From positions 7,316,001 through 7,380,000 of the forward strand of contig NC_039491.1 in assembly GCF_003590095.1 (NCBI RefSeq): 64,000 bases of DNA. The letters are read 5' to 3'. The notes under the pieces are model-generated. The model saw only the letters and a program-made list of their open reading frames with translations, was not told the origin of the DNA and made no database searches. The translations under genes and the position numbers were made by a program. Below, in pieces: positions 1 to 11,340 of the stretch (positions within the stretch are counted from its first letter, which is position 1; each line of letters begins with the position of its first letter). The DNA comes from Trichoplusia ni. Its lineage: Eukaryota > Arthropoda > Insecta > Lepidoptera > Noctuidae.

Positions 1-739
1 TGTGATCTGAATGATATGAATAATATTTGATATTTCACTAATAGATAATTGACACACTAAAGTTGATACTTCTTCAATTTATTTAAACATTTTTCAGTTG
101 TTTCGTTTTGTTTGCTTCATTTTCTTAAAAGTTTTGAACGTTAGGTGCTTTCTTATTGCTTTAGTTTATAATAAAAGTAAACTCATTACTACGATGGGTC
201 ATTAGAAGGCATAGCCAAAGTTAGCTAGAGAAGTATGAATTCTTTTAATAAACTTCCTTTTAAATCAAAATGATAAATGAATGCTTGTTAGATTGTTTGC
301 TTGTAAGGAGGTTTCTTGTGAGGTCGAGTTTGGTTGCATATTTGATAATCGAAATTAATGAAGAAATTGTAAAATATCATATTAATTTATAGCTGGCATA
401 ATCTTTAGAGACTTGCATATTTATTATTGTAGAATCTTGTCAGAGTTGATTTTATAAACAAAATTAAAGATTGATTAAGAGTGCTTTAATTATTATTGTT
501 AGAGACCATACGAAAATTGCACTCAACATAGTTGGTAACAATTAAGAAGTTAGGGATTTGAGATTTCTACTAATTTTATGTATTTCGAAGTAAACGACGC
601 ACGCTCCCCTGAGGTAATTCAAAAGCAATATTATGACATATAAATGTAAATAACATATAGTTTGATAATATCGGATTTTTAGAAAATTTAGAATGTAAAC
701 GCTTCGGTAGTTCTGTATTCGGTATACACGGGGAGGGTT

Positions 740-882
740 GTGGATGTGATCATGGGAATCAAAGCTTTAAGCGCTGTTTCTGTTCTGTCCGAGTGCCGCG
801 CCTCTCGCGCCTGCTCGCGCTCCGCACTCGAAACTTGTGTAACCCGTGTCTGTACAGACACGTCTCAAACCAGTATGGCGTA
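740..882. promoter_or_regulatory. CpG-rich patch, possible promoter or enhancer
   Basis: Inside DNA rich in A and T, 779-835 is a compact run of GC and CpG (repeated CGCGCC/CTCGCG words), followed at 845-862 by an 18-bp perfect palindrome and at 880 by a GTAAGAG donor-like hexamer. A first exon or regulatory islet would look like this. No TATA box or clear initiator was found, and the only ATG before the donor (875) would not enter the zinc-finger frame. The role is inferred from composition only. Confidence 0.25.
845..862. repeat. 18-bp perfect palindrome
   Basis: CGTGTCTGTACAGACACG equals its own reverse complement. It contains GTCT and AGAC half sites around a TGTACA core, an arrangement typical of a site for a dimeric DNA-binding protein. 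It sits at the edge of the CpG-rich patch. The binding factor is unknown. Confidence 0.6.
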
Positions 883-3783
883 AGAGGTTTGGTACGTATG
901 TATAAGTATATATCAAATTTTCTATCTATTTTCATACTGCAAAACCACATTGTTTTATGATTATTCCGAAAGTTTCAAACCCTGTGGATGTCGACGTCTA
1001 ATAAAGGAAAGCACTGCACTTTAGATTATAATTCGGTCTGTATAAAGCCCTTTTCCATAATTTTATTCCAATCAGAGAATCACATAATATTATAATGGAT
1101 GTGCCCAGAGTTTGAAACTCATCACAATAATCGCTGTGTTCAATAAATTCAACAGAGTCAAATACAGGGATATTTTATTGATCGTAAGATTAATTATTTT
1201 TCAACACCACCATATTTTGTTTGAAATACGATTTTAGATATAGCCGTTATATTTGGGCTCAGAATTTATAGAAGTATATTTGTTTCTATATTACAAACTC
1301 ACAGTTCGACATCACAACCGAGAAAATTAAAGCTTTGATTTGGAACTGATTGGATGTTGGCTCATATAGTCTGTAAGTTCAATGAAAAAATTACTTATAC
1401 ATAATTATTGATCTGCCCACGGTACTCTCTGGCTGGAGCATACAATATCTTTATAGAAATTAATATCATTATCTTAATGTACCTAAATGGTTTACATAAT
1501 AACCTTGTAGATAGACTGAACTACCTAATCACTTCATAATCTTTTGGTCATGGGACATATCATTTTAATATAAAAAATAATATTTCACGGATAAAATAAG
1601 GGTGACGTTACACTTATTTTAAATATATATTAATAGGATATTAAAATATTCTTTATTCATGTTTCGTTTTGAATGTAGGCGTTTAAATATCTTTTATTGT
1701 AAATTAGATGTTTAGTGGTTCATAATTTTGGGTTCACTCAAATGAAAGTATTATGGTAAATATAGAAAAAAGATCTGTGATATATGTCTAATACATTGTA
1801 AGGGTATTACATCTGGGAGTTACAAGTCGCGATCTCAGTATGTGATTTCAAATATTTAGAGTTTTAGGCCACATTGTTGAGACGCAGCCTCTTAACGTTT
1901 GCTAAAAATATATTTTGTGTTTTAATTGGAAATTATTAGGACATTGCTTCAACAAATTGAACGAACAAAAATTTCGGATTTTAAATTAGTTAACTTGATA
2001 TTATGTTTGAAAAGTTCAAGTAAAACATTAACGTAGTTGTAATTGTGAGACGAGAAGCATTAAAATTAAGAAAAAAAATCTGTAACAGATCTCATTGATA
2101 TTTATAAGTTGTTTAGGCATCGTGTAGGAATTAAGGCCAGTATGCTATTCGTTTTCGGTTTGTTTTTCTTGTATCTAAAGTATTTATAACTTACATTTGG
2201 ATTGCAAACGCCTAACATTCCAAAATTATTCCAATGTCAACTTGGTTTACTTTTTAGCAAAAGCCACCGATACATTTTAGGTAAATAAATAAATATTATA
2301 ATAAATTATTTAATGTATAATGTCTAAATTCTGTCGTATGATCGCCGTGAGTACCGAAGCATTTCAAAACGTTTATGAATTAAGTTTATTTTGTTTGAAT
2401 GGAATGTTAAAATAATAGTTATTGAATTAATGATGTGGTAGTGTTCTTAGTGGAAGCTCTTCCAGTCGCACGTGGTAATGTAATACCTGTTTTCCAAGTA
2501 TTTGTGATTGTTTATATAAAATGGTTGATGATTATGTGTGTTTTATATTGATCAGAGTAATTTGAAAAATTGCTGGCAATATAATGAACATTCCGTAAAC
2601 CAGTAATTATATGTCTACGTGTAGGCTGATATGTACCAGATAATGTTTAAATTCACTTGTTACAGTTTAATATTGTTTTGTTTCCTTATAGAACTTGACC
2701 ACATCTACTCGTTTTAAGTAAATTTAAACATTAATATAAACAATGATGTGAAATGTTTTGTTCCAAACACTCCTGTGTAAAGTTAGCGAATTTACTAATA
2801 AAATAACGTGGGAAAGTAAAAATAATGTTGGTCTATTGTTAAAATCACACAGTATATAAAATGCATTTTAGTAAATAGATTGGTAGATGCGCTACTTTCC
2901 GGAGCTAGAATTGAGAAATCAAAATAAAACTTGATAAAAATGATAAAAAAATGAGACACTTGAATGTTGCTATTTGAAAAGCTGCACTCGTTTTTGTTTT
3001 GTCAAAGTCGAACGTTACCAAACTTTATAGCAATATTGAAACCTTGATTAATGTTCCTCTTCTTATTTTAAGAAAGATTAAATATTTACAATTTACAGAA
3101 ATAATTAATAGCAATAAATAAATGGTTAATAATGAGAATTAACAAATTTGTACGAGTTTTTATCGAAATAGTTTTTATAATAATACAGAATGCAGTTAAA
3201 GTACTATTTTGTTTCCTAACTTTCAGAGGTAATATTTATTATTGAAATAATCATATTCATATAGAATTATATATCTATGTATTGACGTGTAAATATAATA
3301 GGCAATGTGGTGAATGTTGTTAGTGAAATATAAAGTAGGTACATGAACAATAGATTATAATACCCCCAAGTGCAGTTATTCAAATTTTAACATTTGCCAG
3401 TTGTTGCCACGTCCCTGCAGAGTTCACACGCCGTTAGCACAAATAAATAAATAAATGATACATATTATTATATATTATATATATATTGATAAACTTTATT
3501 ACATCTATATTTTAAATTTATGTAGGTATTTTTTCCAAGTACCTACAAAGCATGATAACTTTTAAGAAAACACTAGCACGAAATATTTCATGTGTTGAAA
3601 TAGATATGATGTAGATTCATTTTTATATTATCATAAATAAATTGTGACCACAGTTTTATATTTAGAGTGCCTCTTGCCTATACAAGACTTATATAAAGGC
3701 TGCAAATCACGGATTATACATAGAATATGTAGCAGATAGAGAAAAACTGTAATTTTTATGGTGAAAATTGTAAGTTGCGTTAT

Positions 3784-3895
3784 GATATGTGACTTGCGCA
3801 CTCTTCTGTCCTACGTGTGACGTGTATGTACGTTCGCAGACTCGGCCAGACCGCGACCGTCTCGGCAGCTAGCGCATTCCAATCTTGTGGTGTTA
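3784..3895. promoter_or_regulatory. CpG-rich patch with a CCAAT pentamer
   Basis: A second GC- and CpG-rich islet about 1 kb upstream of the zinc-finger exon, with CGACCGTCTCGG and TAGCGC words and CCAAT near its end. It also contains an acceptor-like TTCGCAG near 3833-3839. It could be a promoter-proximal region or a small untranslated exon; nothing in the sequence decides. Confidence 0.2.
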
Positions 3896-4855
3896 TCATG
3901 CTAACAACAACCAGTGCTATTATTTCCCGACCAATATTACGATACAATTATGTTGAATAGTCTTAGATAGTATTGTTAAGTTTCGTCAAACATGATCGAG
4001 GTAGAATGTCGCTGAAGCGTGAACTGGTTAATTGTAATTTACCATTTTTTTAAGTGGCATACCTAAATATAGAACTTATATTGCAATTTTTCTAAGTTCC
4101 TGTAGGTGTATTAATTATTGTATATTGGTACAATTTGTTTTAATAATTATAATGTGTTTATTATAAATTATTTAGATTTAAACTTTCGTGACTAATATTT
4201 TTACCGGCGTAATATACGATACGATTTTTAGTGGCTTTAGTTTTTCGTAGTGACAATAAAAGTAATCATTGCAGTTAAAATTATTGGCCATAGATTGTTC
4301 TTTATGAAATCAATTGCGTTTATTACGCTGGTAAACCATATTTTCAGCACAAGTTCAAATAACGTAGGTCCACTTTATTTATAGAGCTTAATATAGTTAT
4401 TGTTTCAGTGACTGAAACGATAATTATTTTCCCTTAAGCTCTTTTATTTAACATACATTGTTGACATTTTAGATTAGAGAAAATCTGTTTTGCCTTAACA
4501 TTATTAATAGTTCATAATGTTGTAACAAAGAGCAGTACAGTTTTGTTGAAAAAGTGTTACAGTATATCAGAACGGATCAAGGATCATGACGGTGTAATGT
4601 TTTGTCAATTTTGCAACAATCTAAACAGAGACCCATCGCTGTTGATCATTGTAACTTTTGAAACAAATATAAGCATATCATAGCTGTAAAAATACAATTT
4701 TGACAAATAAAAGCTCTACAATCATTACAGACCTATTCTTTTATTGACGCCGTCGCTCTCACCTTGGATGCTATCAGGTACAAAAATTGACTCATATTTA
4801 ATCGCTGACGCGACCAGTTTCCCAGGTTGTGACGTATTGGTGATGTGCATTGCAG

Positions 4856-5998
4856 ATGTGCGTGGACATGTCGTGCGCGCCGCCGGCGCTGGCCAGCCCG
4901 AGCGCGCTGCCGCTGTGGTCGCCGCTGCTGGCGCTGCAGGCCTGCCGCCTGCGCCGCTACCTCAGCGACGACTGCATGCTGTACCACAACCGGCACCTGC
5001 TGCACTCGGAGCGGCGCCGCTGCGGCGTGTGCCTGGCCTCGTTCCCGTCCGCCTGGCTGCTGGAGCGACACGCCGCGCTGCAACACGCCTCGCAGGCGCC
5101 CTGCGACGACAAGCCCTTCGTCTGCGAGCAGTGCGGACAGAGCTACAGGTACCGCTCCGCCTACGTCAAGCACCGCGAGCAAAACCACCGCGCCAGGCTG
5201 CCCGCCGACAAATTGTTTACTTGCGATGTCTGCGGTATGCAGTTTCGTTATTTGAAATCGTTCAAAAAGCATCGTCTTAACCACACCCTGGAACGACTCC
5301 ACACGAAGAATACCGATACACCTGAAGGCACCGATCAAGTCTCCAGCACTAATGAGGCTCTGATCGGCCAATGCGGTGAAATGGATTTATCTATGAAAAA
5401 GAAAAACAGAAATGACACGGCGAAGACATCGGCTGAAGTGATTCGTGATGCTGAACAAGATAGCACCGTAGACTCCAACGGGCCCACAGACTCCGTAGTC
5501 ACTGTTGATGATTCCACCGAGTGTCGCACTTCTGGAGCTGAGAGCGAAACTAAACGGGAGGACGATACCACTTCCGAAAGAAAAAGGCGTATTCCAGTCT
5601 CATTCGCCAGCATCAGCTCTATGGCAGACAGCTCTGAGAACGAATCACGTGCGGACAGCAGCAAACATGAAAGCTCGAGCTCACACTCGGGCATACTGAA
5701 CTTCATGCAAAACGACGACAGACAAAGAGACAGGGAGAGGCGATTCGCCTGCCCGTTCTGCGGTAAGTGCGTCCGGTCTAAGGAGAACTTGAAGCTACAC
5801 GTCCGGAAGCACACGGGCGAGCGTCCGTTCGTGTGCCTGTTCTGCGGGCGCGCGTTCGGCGGCAAGAGCGACCTGACGCGCCACCTGCGCATCCACACGG
5901 GCGAGCGGCCCTACCACTGCGAGGCCTGCGGCAAGTGCTTCGCGCGCGCCGACTACCTCTCCAAACACCTCACGACTCACGTGCACAACACGCGCTGA
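4856..5998 (+). CDS. C2H2 zinc-finger transcription factor, six fingers, probable terminal exon
   Basis: A 380-codon exon ending in TGA (5996-5998). An in-frame TGA at 4841-4843 and a CAG just before 4856 mean it either starts at ATG 4856 or is spliced in there in phase 0. Fingers lie at residues 54-77 (C56, C59, H72, H77), 88-111, 121-143, then 297-319, 325-347 and 353-375; the last three are joined by TGERP linkers and form the likely DNA-reading array. A DLS motif at 177-179 followed by Lys resembles the PxDLS motif that recruits CtBP co-repressor. Residues 190-290 are Ser/Thr/acidic-rich and probably disordered. GC content is very high at both ends (about 4856-5210 and 5740-5995) and ordinary between. 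The family is probably an insect developmental C2H2 regulator. BTB-zinc-finger proteins such as mamo often carry their fingers in a separate last exon, but no BTB domain is visible here, so I assign no symbol. Function in the nucleus is inferred from the domain. Confidence 0.88.
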   Translation: MCVDMSCAPPALASPSALPLWSPLLALQACRLRRYLSDDCMLYHNRHLLHSERRRCGVCLASFPSAWLLERHAALQHASQAPCDDKPFVCEQCGQSYRYRSAYVKHREQNHRARLPADKLFTCDVCGMQFRYLKSFKKHRLNHTLERLHTKNTDTPEGTDQVSSTNEALIGQCGEMDLSMKKKNRNDTAKTSAEVIRDAEQDSTVDSNGPTDSVVTVDDSTECRTSGAESETKREDDTTSERKRRIPVSFASISSMADSSENESRADSSKHESSSSHSGILNFMQNDDRQRDRERRFACPFCGKCVRSKENLKLHVRKHTGERPFVCLFCGRAFGGKSDLTRHLRIHTGERPYHCEACGKCFARADYLSKHLTTHVHNTR

Positions 5999-7083
5999 CA
6001 TGGCCGTAGCTGAGATCCGGTTTAGGGGGGAACTAATATGTAGGTTTTGGATTTCGGTGTTTACCTGACAATTTACAGCATACAGTTTTTTGGATTTGAA
6101 AAAGGTTACATTGAACCTTTTCATCCCCCCGGCTACGCCTATGCGCTGATCTACGAACGCGCCGTCCTCTTCACGATCTTCGCATACCTCTATAGTTAAT
6201 GACCGAGTCATATTATAACAGTAAATGGGAATATTTTTTAAAACGTTTTTAAACTTTACAACATTATTGATATAAGCAGGTTTAATTAGAATTTTACAGG
6301 ACTATTTTCGTTTTGGAGTGGTTTATGTATATTTATTAAATAATTTTCTATATTAATTCTTAAAGCAAATAGTAAATGGAATCTATATGAAATGTGTTTA
6401 CTGCAAAGCAATAATCACTATAATGGCTTATTTTTTGACAAAGTATTGTCTATATAACTACGTGGTAATCTAGACAAACTGCTTCGTTTATTTTGCATTA
6501 GGCCACGTGCCATTTTTATTTATTTATGTTGGTGCACATATTTTTGTTAGGTGTTTCATTTTGATTGTCCCTCATCGTGTCATGTCCTGGCATCTTGATA
6601 TGCCTCTCAATCAAAGATCATCTTTCTGACAGTGCATTTGTTAAGATGAGGGACTAGGTAAGTTACCCGTTTTGCATGAATTGAAGCATTTGACTATATC
6701 TCTATAATTTCATAAATTTAATGTCGGCGTCCATCTGATCGACCACGATTAACAGATGATTACAACTTCATCTACATTTGCGTTTTAAAAAAGGCTTAAA
6801 CATAGTTTCCTTTGCCATATTTTTGTATGCCTACGTATATTAAGATTTTTAAATAACTCATTCCATTAAAGAGGAACTAGAAAATTGGTAGTCGTGACGA
6901 TAGGTTATTAGGAGAATGCAAAAACTGTGATTCGTACGATTAAGACCAGTCAAACAAGTTTTAGAACATCGAAAAAATGTTTTATGTAATTTAAAATAAC
7001 GTTATCTAACAATTAATATACCTACATATAAATTAACTATAGTTTTAAGAAATCTCTCTGTGCCAAAATATGTACCTCATAAA

Positions 7084-7089
7084 AATAAA
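7084..7089 (+). terminator. Polyadenylation signal candidate (proximal)
   Basis: First AATAAA downstream of the zinc-finger stop codon that I noted, about 1.1 kb after it. It is a common hexamer in AT-rich DNA, so it may be chance. Confidence 0.25.
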
Positions 7090-7671
7090 CACTGAAGTAG
7101 ATAAATTAATTGTCAATAATTGTTTGTACACATTTTATTTTAGACTTGATGTTACAGATACCACAGCGATATACAATTGACATACCTAGTACGTTATAAT
7201 AATATAACCGATCAACTGAGGGAGCCTAAAGGTTAGACATGTTGTCTACAGTTTAATTTAGTTGAAAAGTATTCGCTTGCAATGTTTTTAAATTGAGAAT
7301 GAAATAATTATCCGCCATCTTGTCTTGAATCCTTACTCTTAATATACCTGTCTACTCCGTGGATCTTAAATCTTCTCTTGAAGAACCTAAACTGCCGATA
7401 TTGTGATATTTTTGTATAAAGGCCTAGTACGACATTCACGAGTTTTATCATATGCACTCAGACAATTTTATCAAGTTACGGCCGATTTTTCGATTGTTGG
7501 TTAATTTGTGTTATGTATGGCTAAAAATTTTGACAATTTATCGACAAATCCACATAAAAATTTTTCCTTGTCAGATTTCTCAGAAAAATATGTACCGATT
7601 AGAAAGTCAAGATAAGAGAAAAGAGTAAAGAAACAGTAATGTTTAATCTCCGGCGCTTCCTATGAGGTTCC

Positions 7672-7740
7672 GTGAAAGCAAGATGCAGAAGTTCGCCGTG
7701 AAAGCGAGCGTGTATCAGCGTCTTGCTTCCACAACAGCTA
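7672..7740. repeat. Dispersed repeat family X, copy 1
   Basis: Contains GTGAAAGCAAGATG followed 29 bases later by CAGCGTCT and a CTTCCACAAC word. The same words in the same order recur at 21016-21077, and the right part recurs at 47661-47690. The element is itself partly an inverted repeat (GCAAGATGC against GCGTCTTGC). It is probably a degraded non-autonomous transposable element. Confidence 0.45.
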
Positions 7741-8655
7741 CATTTTGCTATGACAGTTTTATTACAGGATCCAATTTCATTTATTCGTATTTTATTTCAT
7801 ATATTATTTCGTGATATAAAACATCCAACTAAATAGATACAAAATGTTTTATCAGTACCATATTTTCAAAGAAAACTTAATGATAATTAAACTAATACTG
7901 TCAATTAAGTGTAGGCTAAGTAATACAATCTATGTAATCGTTATTCTATCAGGTTTTATCGTAAAACAGTGCGAGCGAATACTTTCATTGTATGATATTT
8001 GACGGCCGAAGTTTAATCGCCTACATTTTTACCACGGATAGTTAAGACTCAATGCAACGAAAAAAATCAGGTACAGGAAATGTTGAACGAACATTATTGT
8101 AGTATAATTCATTTAGTTAGTACTGTTAAAAGCCGGCTAAAGTCGACGCGTATCTTTTATGTTTTATTTATTTATTGTTATACATAATACAGATGAAAAT
8201 AAGATGTATTAAAATATAATAGTGACTATGCCAGAGGGATATAATAAATAAGATAGGTAGTCGAAAACTTTTAGTATAAACGAGAAGCAATACTCTGAAT
8301 TATTATTTTTACTACCGAAATACTCTGATTGCAAGCGGAGAGAATACGGAGACTCGACATTGAGTTCAAAGAGTAAACTTTTATAACTTTCAGTACTAAT
8401 GTAATAAAAATATTAAACCTGGTCATTCAATAATCTTTCGCAGCCAGTTTTCGTATACTCTCTGGATGAGTTTATACAATACTAACATATAAACAATGTA
8501 ATGCATTCACATTGTGTATAATGTAGATATTTTGCCATTACTTCAAATTTAATATATAAATATTATTCGAAATCGATGTTGACTGTTTTTATAAGTATAT
8601 CAGCGGTAGTTACTTGATGTTGTGGTGTAATCTAGTGTCTTATAGGTTTAAGGTC

Positions 8656-8776
8656 ATAAACCACTCAAAGTATTAGATTGTCAGTAGTTATCTCAGTCCG
8701 ATGTGTCAATGGCCAGTTTAATTATAAATGTCGTTTTAATGTTCCAAATAATAATGCGTTACTTTGAGTGGTTCAT
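8656..8776. repeat. Inverted repeat with 14-bp perfect arms
   Basis: AACCACTCAAAGTA (8659-8672) is the exact reverse complement of TACTTTGAGTGGTT (8760-8773); with one mismatch the pairing extends to 8656 and 8776. The arms enclose 87 bases. If transcribed it could fold into a long stem-loop; otherwise it may mark the ends of a small degraded element. Confidence 0.5.
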
Positions 8777-9554
8777 AATTTTGAATTCTCGTAGTGTTAA
8801 TATTGGTGTGGTATTCTTTATATCTGTTCTTGTAACATACATTTTAACTCTAATATATATTAGATAATTTTAATTTTAAATCAGATTCTAAAATATAGAG
8901 AGCACAGCAAACGTTATGTAAATATGCATGTGCTAACCAGGACAAATGTGATACATTAGGGTTTAAGTGATCTTTGGTTTTGTTTTACTTTATCAAATTT
9001 CGAATGGAAACATTTTACCAGTACGACATGAAGCTGTATCATTGTTCAGTTCTGGTGTAAGCAGTGGGCATATGATTTTAATGTTTTCATTGTATCCATT
9101 TTAACGTCGACTGTGAGGTTAACGGGCATTATTTATTGTACTACTTTTATAGTCTTCATCATAAGGACAACTTCCACGAAGGGAGGGTACGTAGACAAGT
9201 AAGAAACAGCAGTCTGGAATAATGTTAGAGCGTGCAGTGTTACCGTGACGCACAATTTTAACACTTTTTAAGCGTTTTATATATTGTCTCCGTCCACTAA
9301 ATATGTCTTATTTCATTATTTTCACCGACTGATGGCATTGTAGTGACTAATTCTGATTGTTCCATTTTATTATTATGCTTTGAACATCGAATGCAATAGA
9401 TGCCCATAGGATTAACTGATACAACGACTATTTATTAAAAGTTTTTACATGTTTATGTACTGCAATAGGATTTATATACAACATCGACGATCATGTGAAG
9501 CTGAAGTTATCTCGTGGTTTAGTTAATTATGTATCGTGAGGCAAGCGGTCACAC

Positions 9555-9665
9555 CTGTCTGTCAGTATCGATCCTCTTGTGCGGGAGTACAGCTAGCAGT
9601 GTCGGCCAGCCGAGCCAGCTGAGAGCTGGGGCCAGGGCCGAAGCACGCGCGATAGTTCCACTCGC
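9555..9665. promoter_or_regulatory. GC-rich islet containing a two-tier hairpin
   Basis: GC-rich island in AT-rich DNA. CGGCC (9603-9607) pairs with GGCCG (9636-9640), and within it CCAGCT pairs with AGCTGG around a GAG loop. An arthropod initiator-like TCAGT lies at 9562-9566. It could be a structured piece of the zinc-finger 3' UTR, or an independent promoter or enhancer. No protein frame of interest overlaps. Confidence 0.25.
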
Positions 9666-11302
9666 GACTATAACAACTTGTAGGATATTGAATGTAGGTA
9701 ATAACGTTGTACCGTGTTTGCAACGAATGTGATATTATTTTATGTGAAGGCAGTGGAGAGCGAGCAGGCACCAAGCCTCTCGGAATATAGCCAACGACGA
9801 TCGAACGTAGATAGACTGATTTTCGGGTAGACGTATGTAAAGTAGGCCAGATGTTTCAGATCAATAAGTAATATTTATAAATAGGTGTTGATTTAAAAAT
9901 GTTTTACAAGCCAAAACACAGTCTCAATAGCTTACGACATAAAACAATAAGAGAGTTTATTTAATTTTTAAACATAATTATACAGAATCTTTTATATACC
10001 AATCTTAAATTATTTTTCAGATGTATTGATTTTTATACATCTCCATATACAAGATTGAATAGAGGTAAGTGTAGACATAGATGGGTCTATTAACCGCGTG
10101 GTGCTACAATGTGTAATGATATGTGATAGAAACTGTTCTTCAGAGACATTTTATTTATTGAAGCTTCCATAGGTAATAAATATAGTCACATTACACTATG
10201 ATATACCCACATCAGCAATAATTTGGTTTAGGTAATACATAAATACATAAGGATTTATTTTGTCCAGTATTTTTAAAGGTGTCATGTGGTTGGTCGAATG
10301 TGTCTCTTAGAAACCAAAGTATCCATAATGTAAGAATTGTGTTTGTAAGATTTCGATGGTGTAACCATTCCACAATTTTAATATTGTATCTTTCACTTGT
10401 AATTTATTTCTATGAGATTTAAGTCGACCAAATGCCATCGACGTGGTGGTGTGAGTTTTAAAATTGTAGGTTTTTAATTAATTATTTCTTATAAATACGT
10501 CCAAGTCTTATTACCATTCATGATAAGGCGAGATCGTTAATGTAATTAAACGTAATGCAGACAAAGCTAGTTAGTAAATTTTCATTAGGTTTCGGCAGGT
10601 CAGAAGTATTGACTCTCAAAGAATACTGGAATATGTGTAAAATTGTTTTATGGCCTTATTAATATAAACGTTATCTCGGAATAAATTGTATGTATAGTAA
10701 TTACATTATAAAAAAACTTTCTTACCATGTTAAAATAATGAAAATCGGACAAAGAAAAAAATATTTTATTTTCTTTTTAAGTATTATTCATATTTCCAAA
10801 TACGGTGGGGTCTGTGAACCTACGACGGGCTCTACAAATAAATATATTGTATAAATTATGTATGACTTTGACGTACAGTTTTTGTTGACATTTTTAATTT
10901 ATGTCCTGGGTCAGTTTAATCGAAAACTAGTTGATAGTACATACATACTGTTACATAATATATTTTTTTTACTTGTATATTTCAGATAATTATTATTGTT
11001 ATACAGATCGTTTTATATTTTTATCGTGATTAACTATTACTTGTTTTCAAGATTTTTATTTTGCAATATGACTATTCGTCTATAAAATAGTCCATTTAAT
11101 TTATAATATCTTGTCCATTGTCCAAACTAACTTAGGCATAGTTCCATATTTTGGATGTGTATTATACCACAGTCTAAATTTAAATGCTATTGTGTATATT
11201 ATTTCATTTTAATATCGATGTGCAAAATTATAGTAAATGTCTTGGATCTCTAAAAATAAGAAAAAAAAAGACAAAAACACTTTACGAAATTTCTAAATGT
11301 GC

Positions 11303-11308
11303 AATAAA
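11303..11308 (+). terminator. Best distal polyadenylation signal candidate
   Basis: AATAAA followed two bases later by TGTGTGTTGT (11311-11320), a GT-rich downstream element, making this the best polyadenylation site I noticed downstream of the zinc-finger gene. Using it would imply a 3' UTR of about 5.3 kb. Confidence 0.35.
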
Positions 11309-11340
11309 TATGTGTGTTGTAGTGTTACCATTAGGCGTAA

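Larger units (their letters stand above)
1..4855. other. AT-rich non-coding DNA upstream of the zinc-finger exon
   Basis: No reading frame here looks like protein and all frames are closed by frequent stops. The stretch is AT-rich with short A/T runs and a small AT-repeat patch near 3445-3490. Two CpG-rich patches (listed separately) stand out. Because the exon at 4856 has an acceptor-like CAG immediately upstream, this DNA is either an intron of that gene, with earlier exons outside the window, or its 5' flank; the sequence does not decide between the two. Confidence 0.6.
5999..11340 (+). other. Probable long 3' UTR and downstream DNA of the zinc-finger gene
   Basis: No protein-like frame follows the stop codon. 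AATAAA hexamers occur at 7084-7089, 8243-8248, 10175-10180, 10680-10685 and 11303-11308. Genes for developmental transcription factors often have multi-kilobase 3' UTRs, so any of these could be used. How far the transcript really extends is not visible. Local structure inside (an inverted repeat, a GC-rich hairpin, a repeat copy) is listed separately. Confidence 0.35.

Noticed and set aside
875..879. ATGGC before a GTAAGAG donor as a first coding exon of the zinc-finger gene
   Set aside because: Joining it to 4856 would shift the reading frame away from the zinc fingers.
7893..7903. TAATACTGTCA, identical to the 5' end of miR-8
   Set aside because: The rest differs and no complementary star arm is visible.
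5999..11340. Enrichment of K-box words (TGTGAT) in the candidate 3' UTR
   Set aside because: The same word is about as frequent in the upstream non-coding 1-4855 (for example at 1, 1776 and 1838), so it is background.
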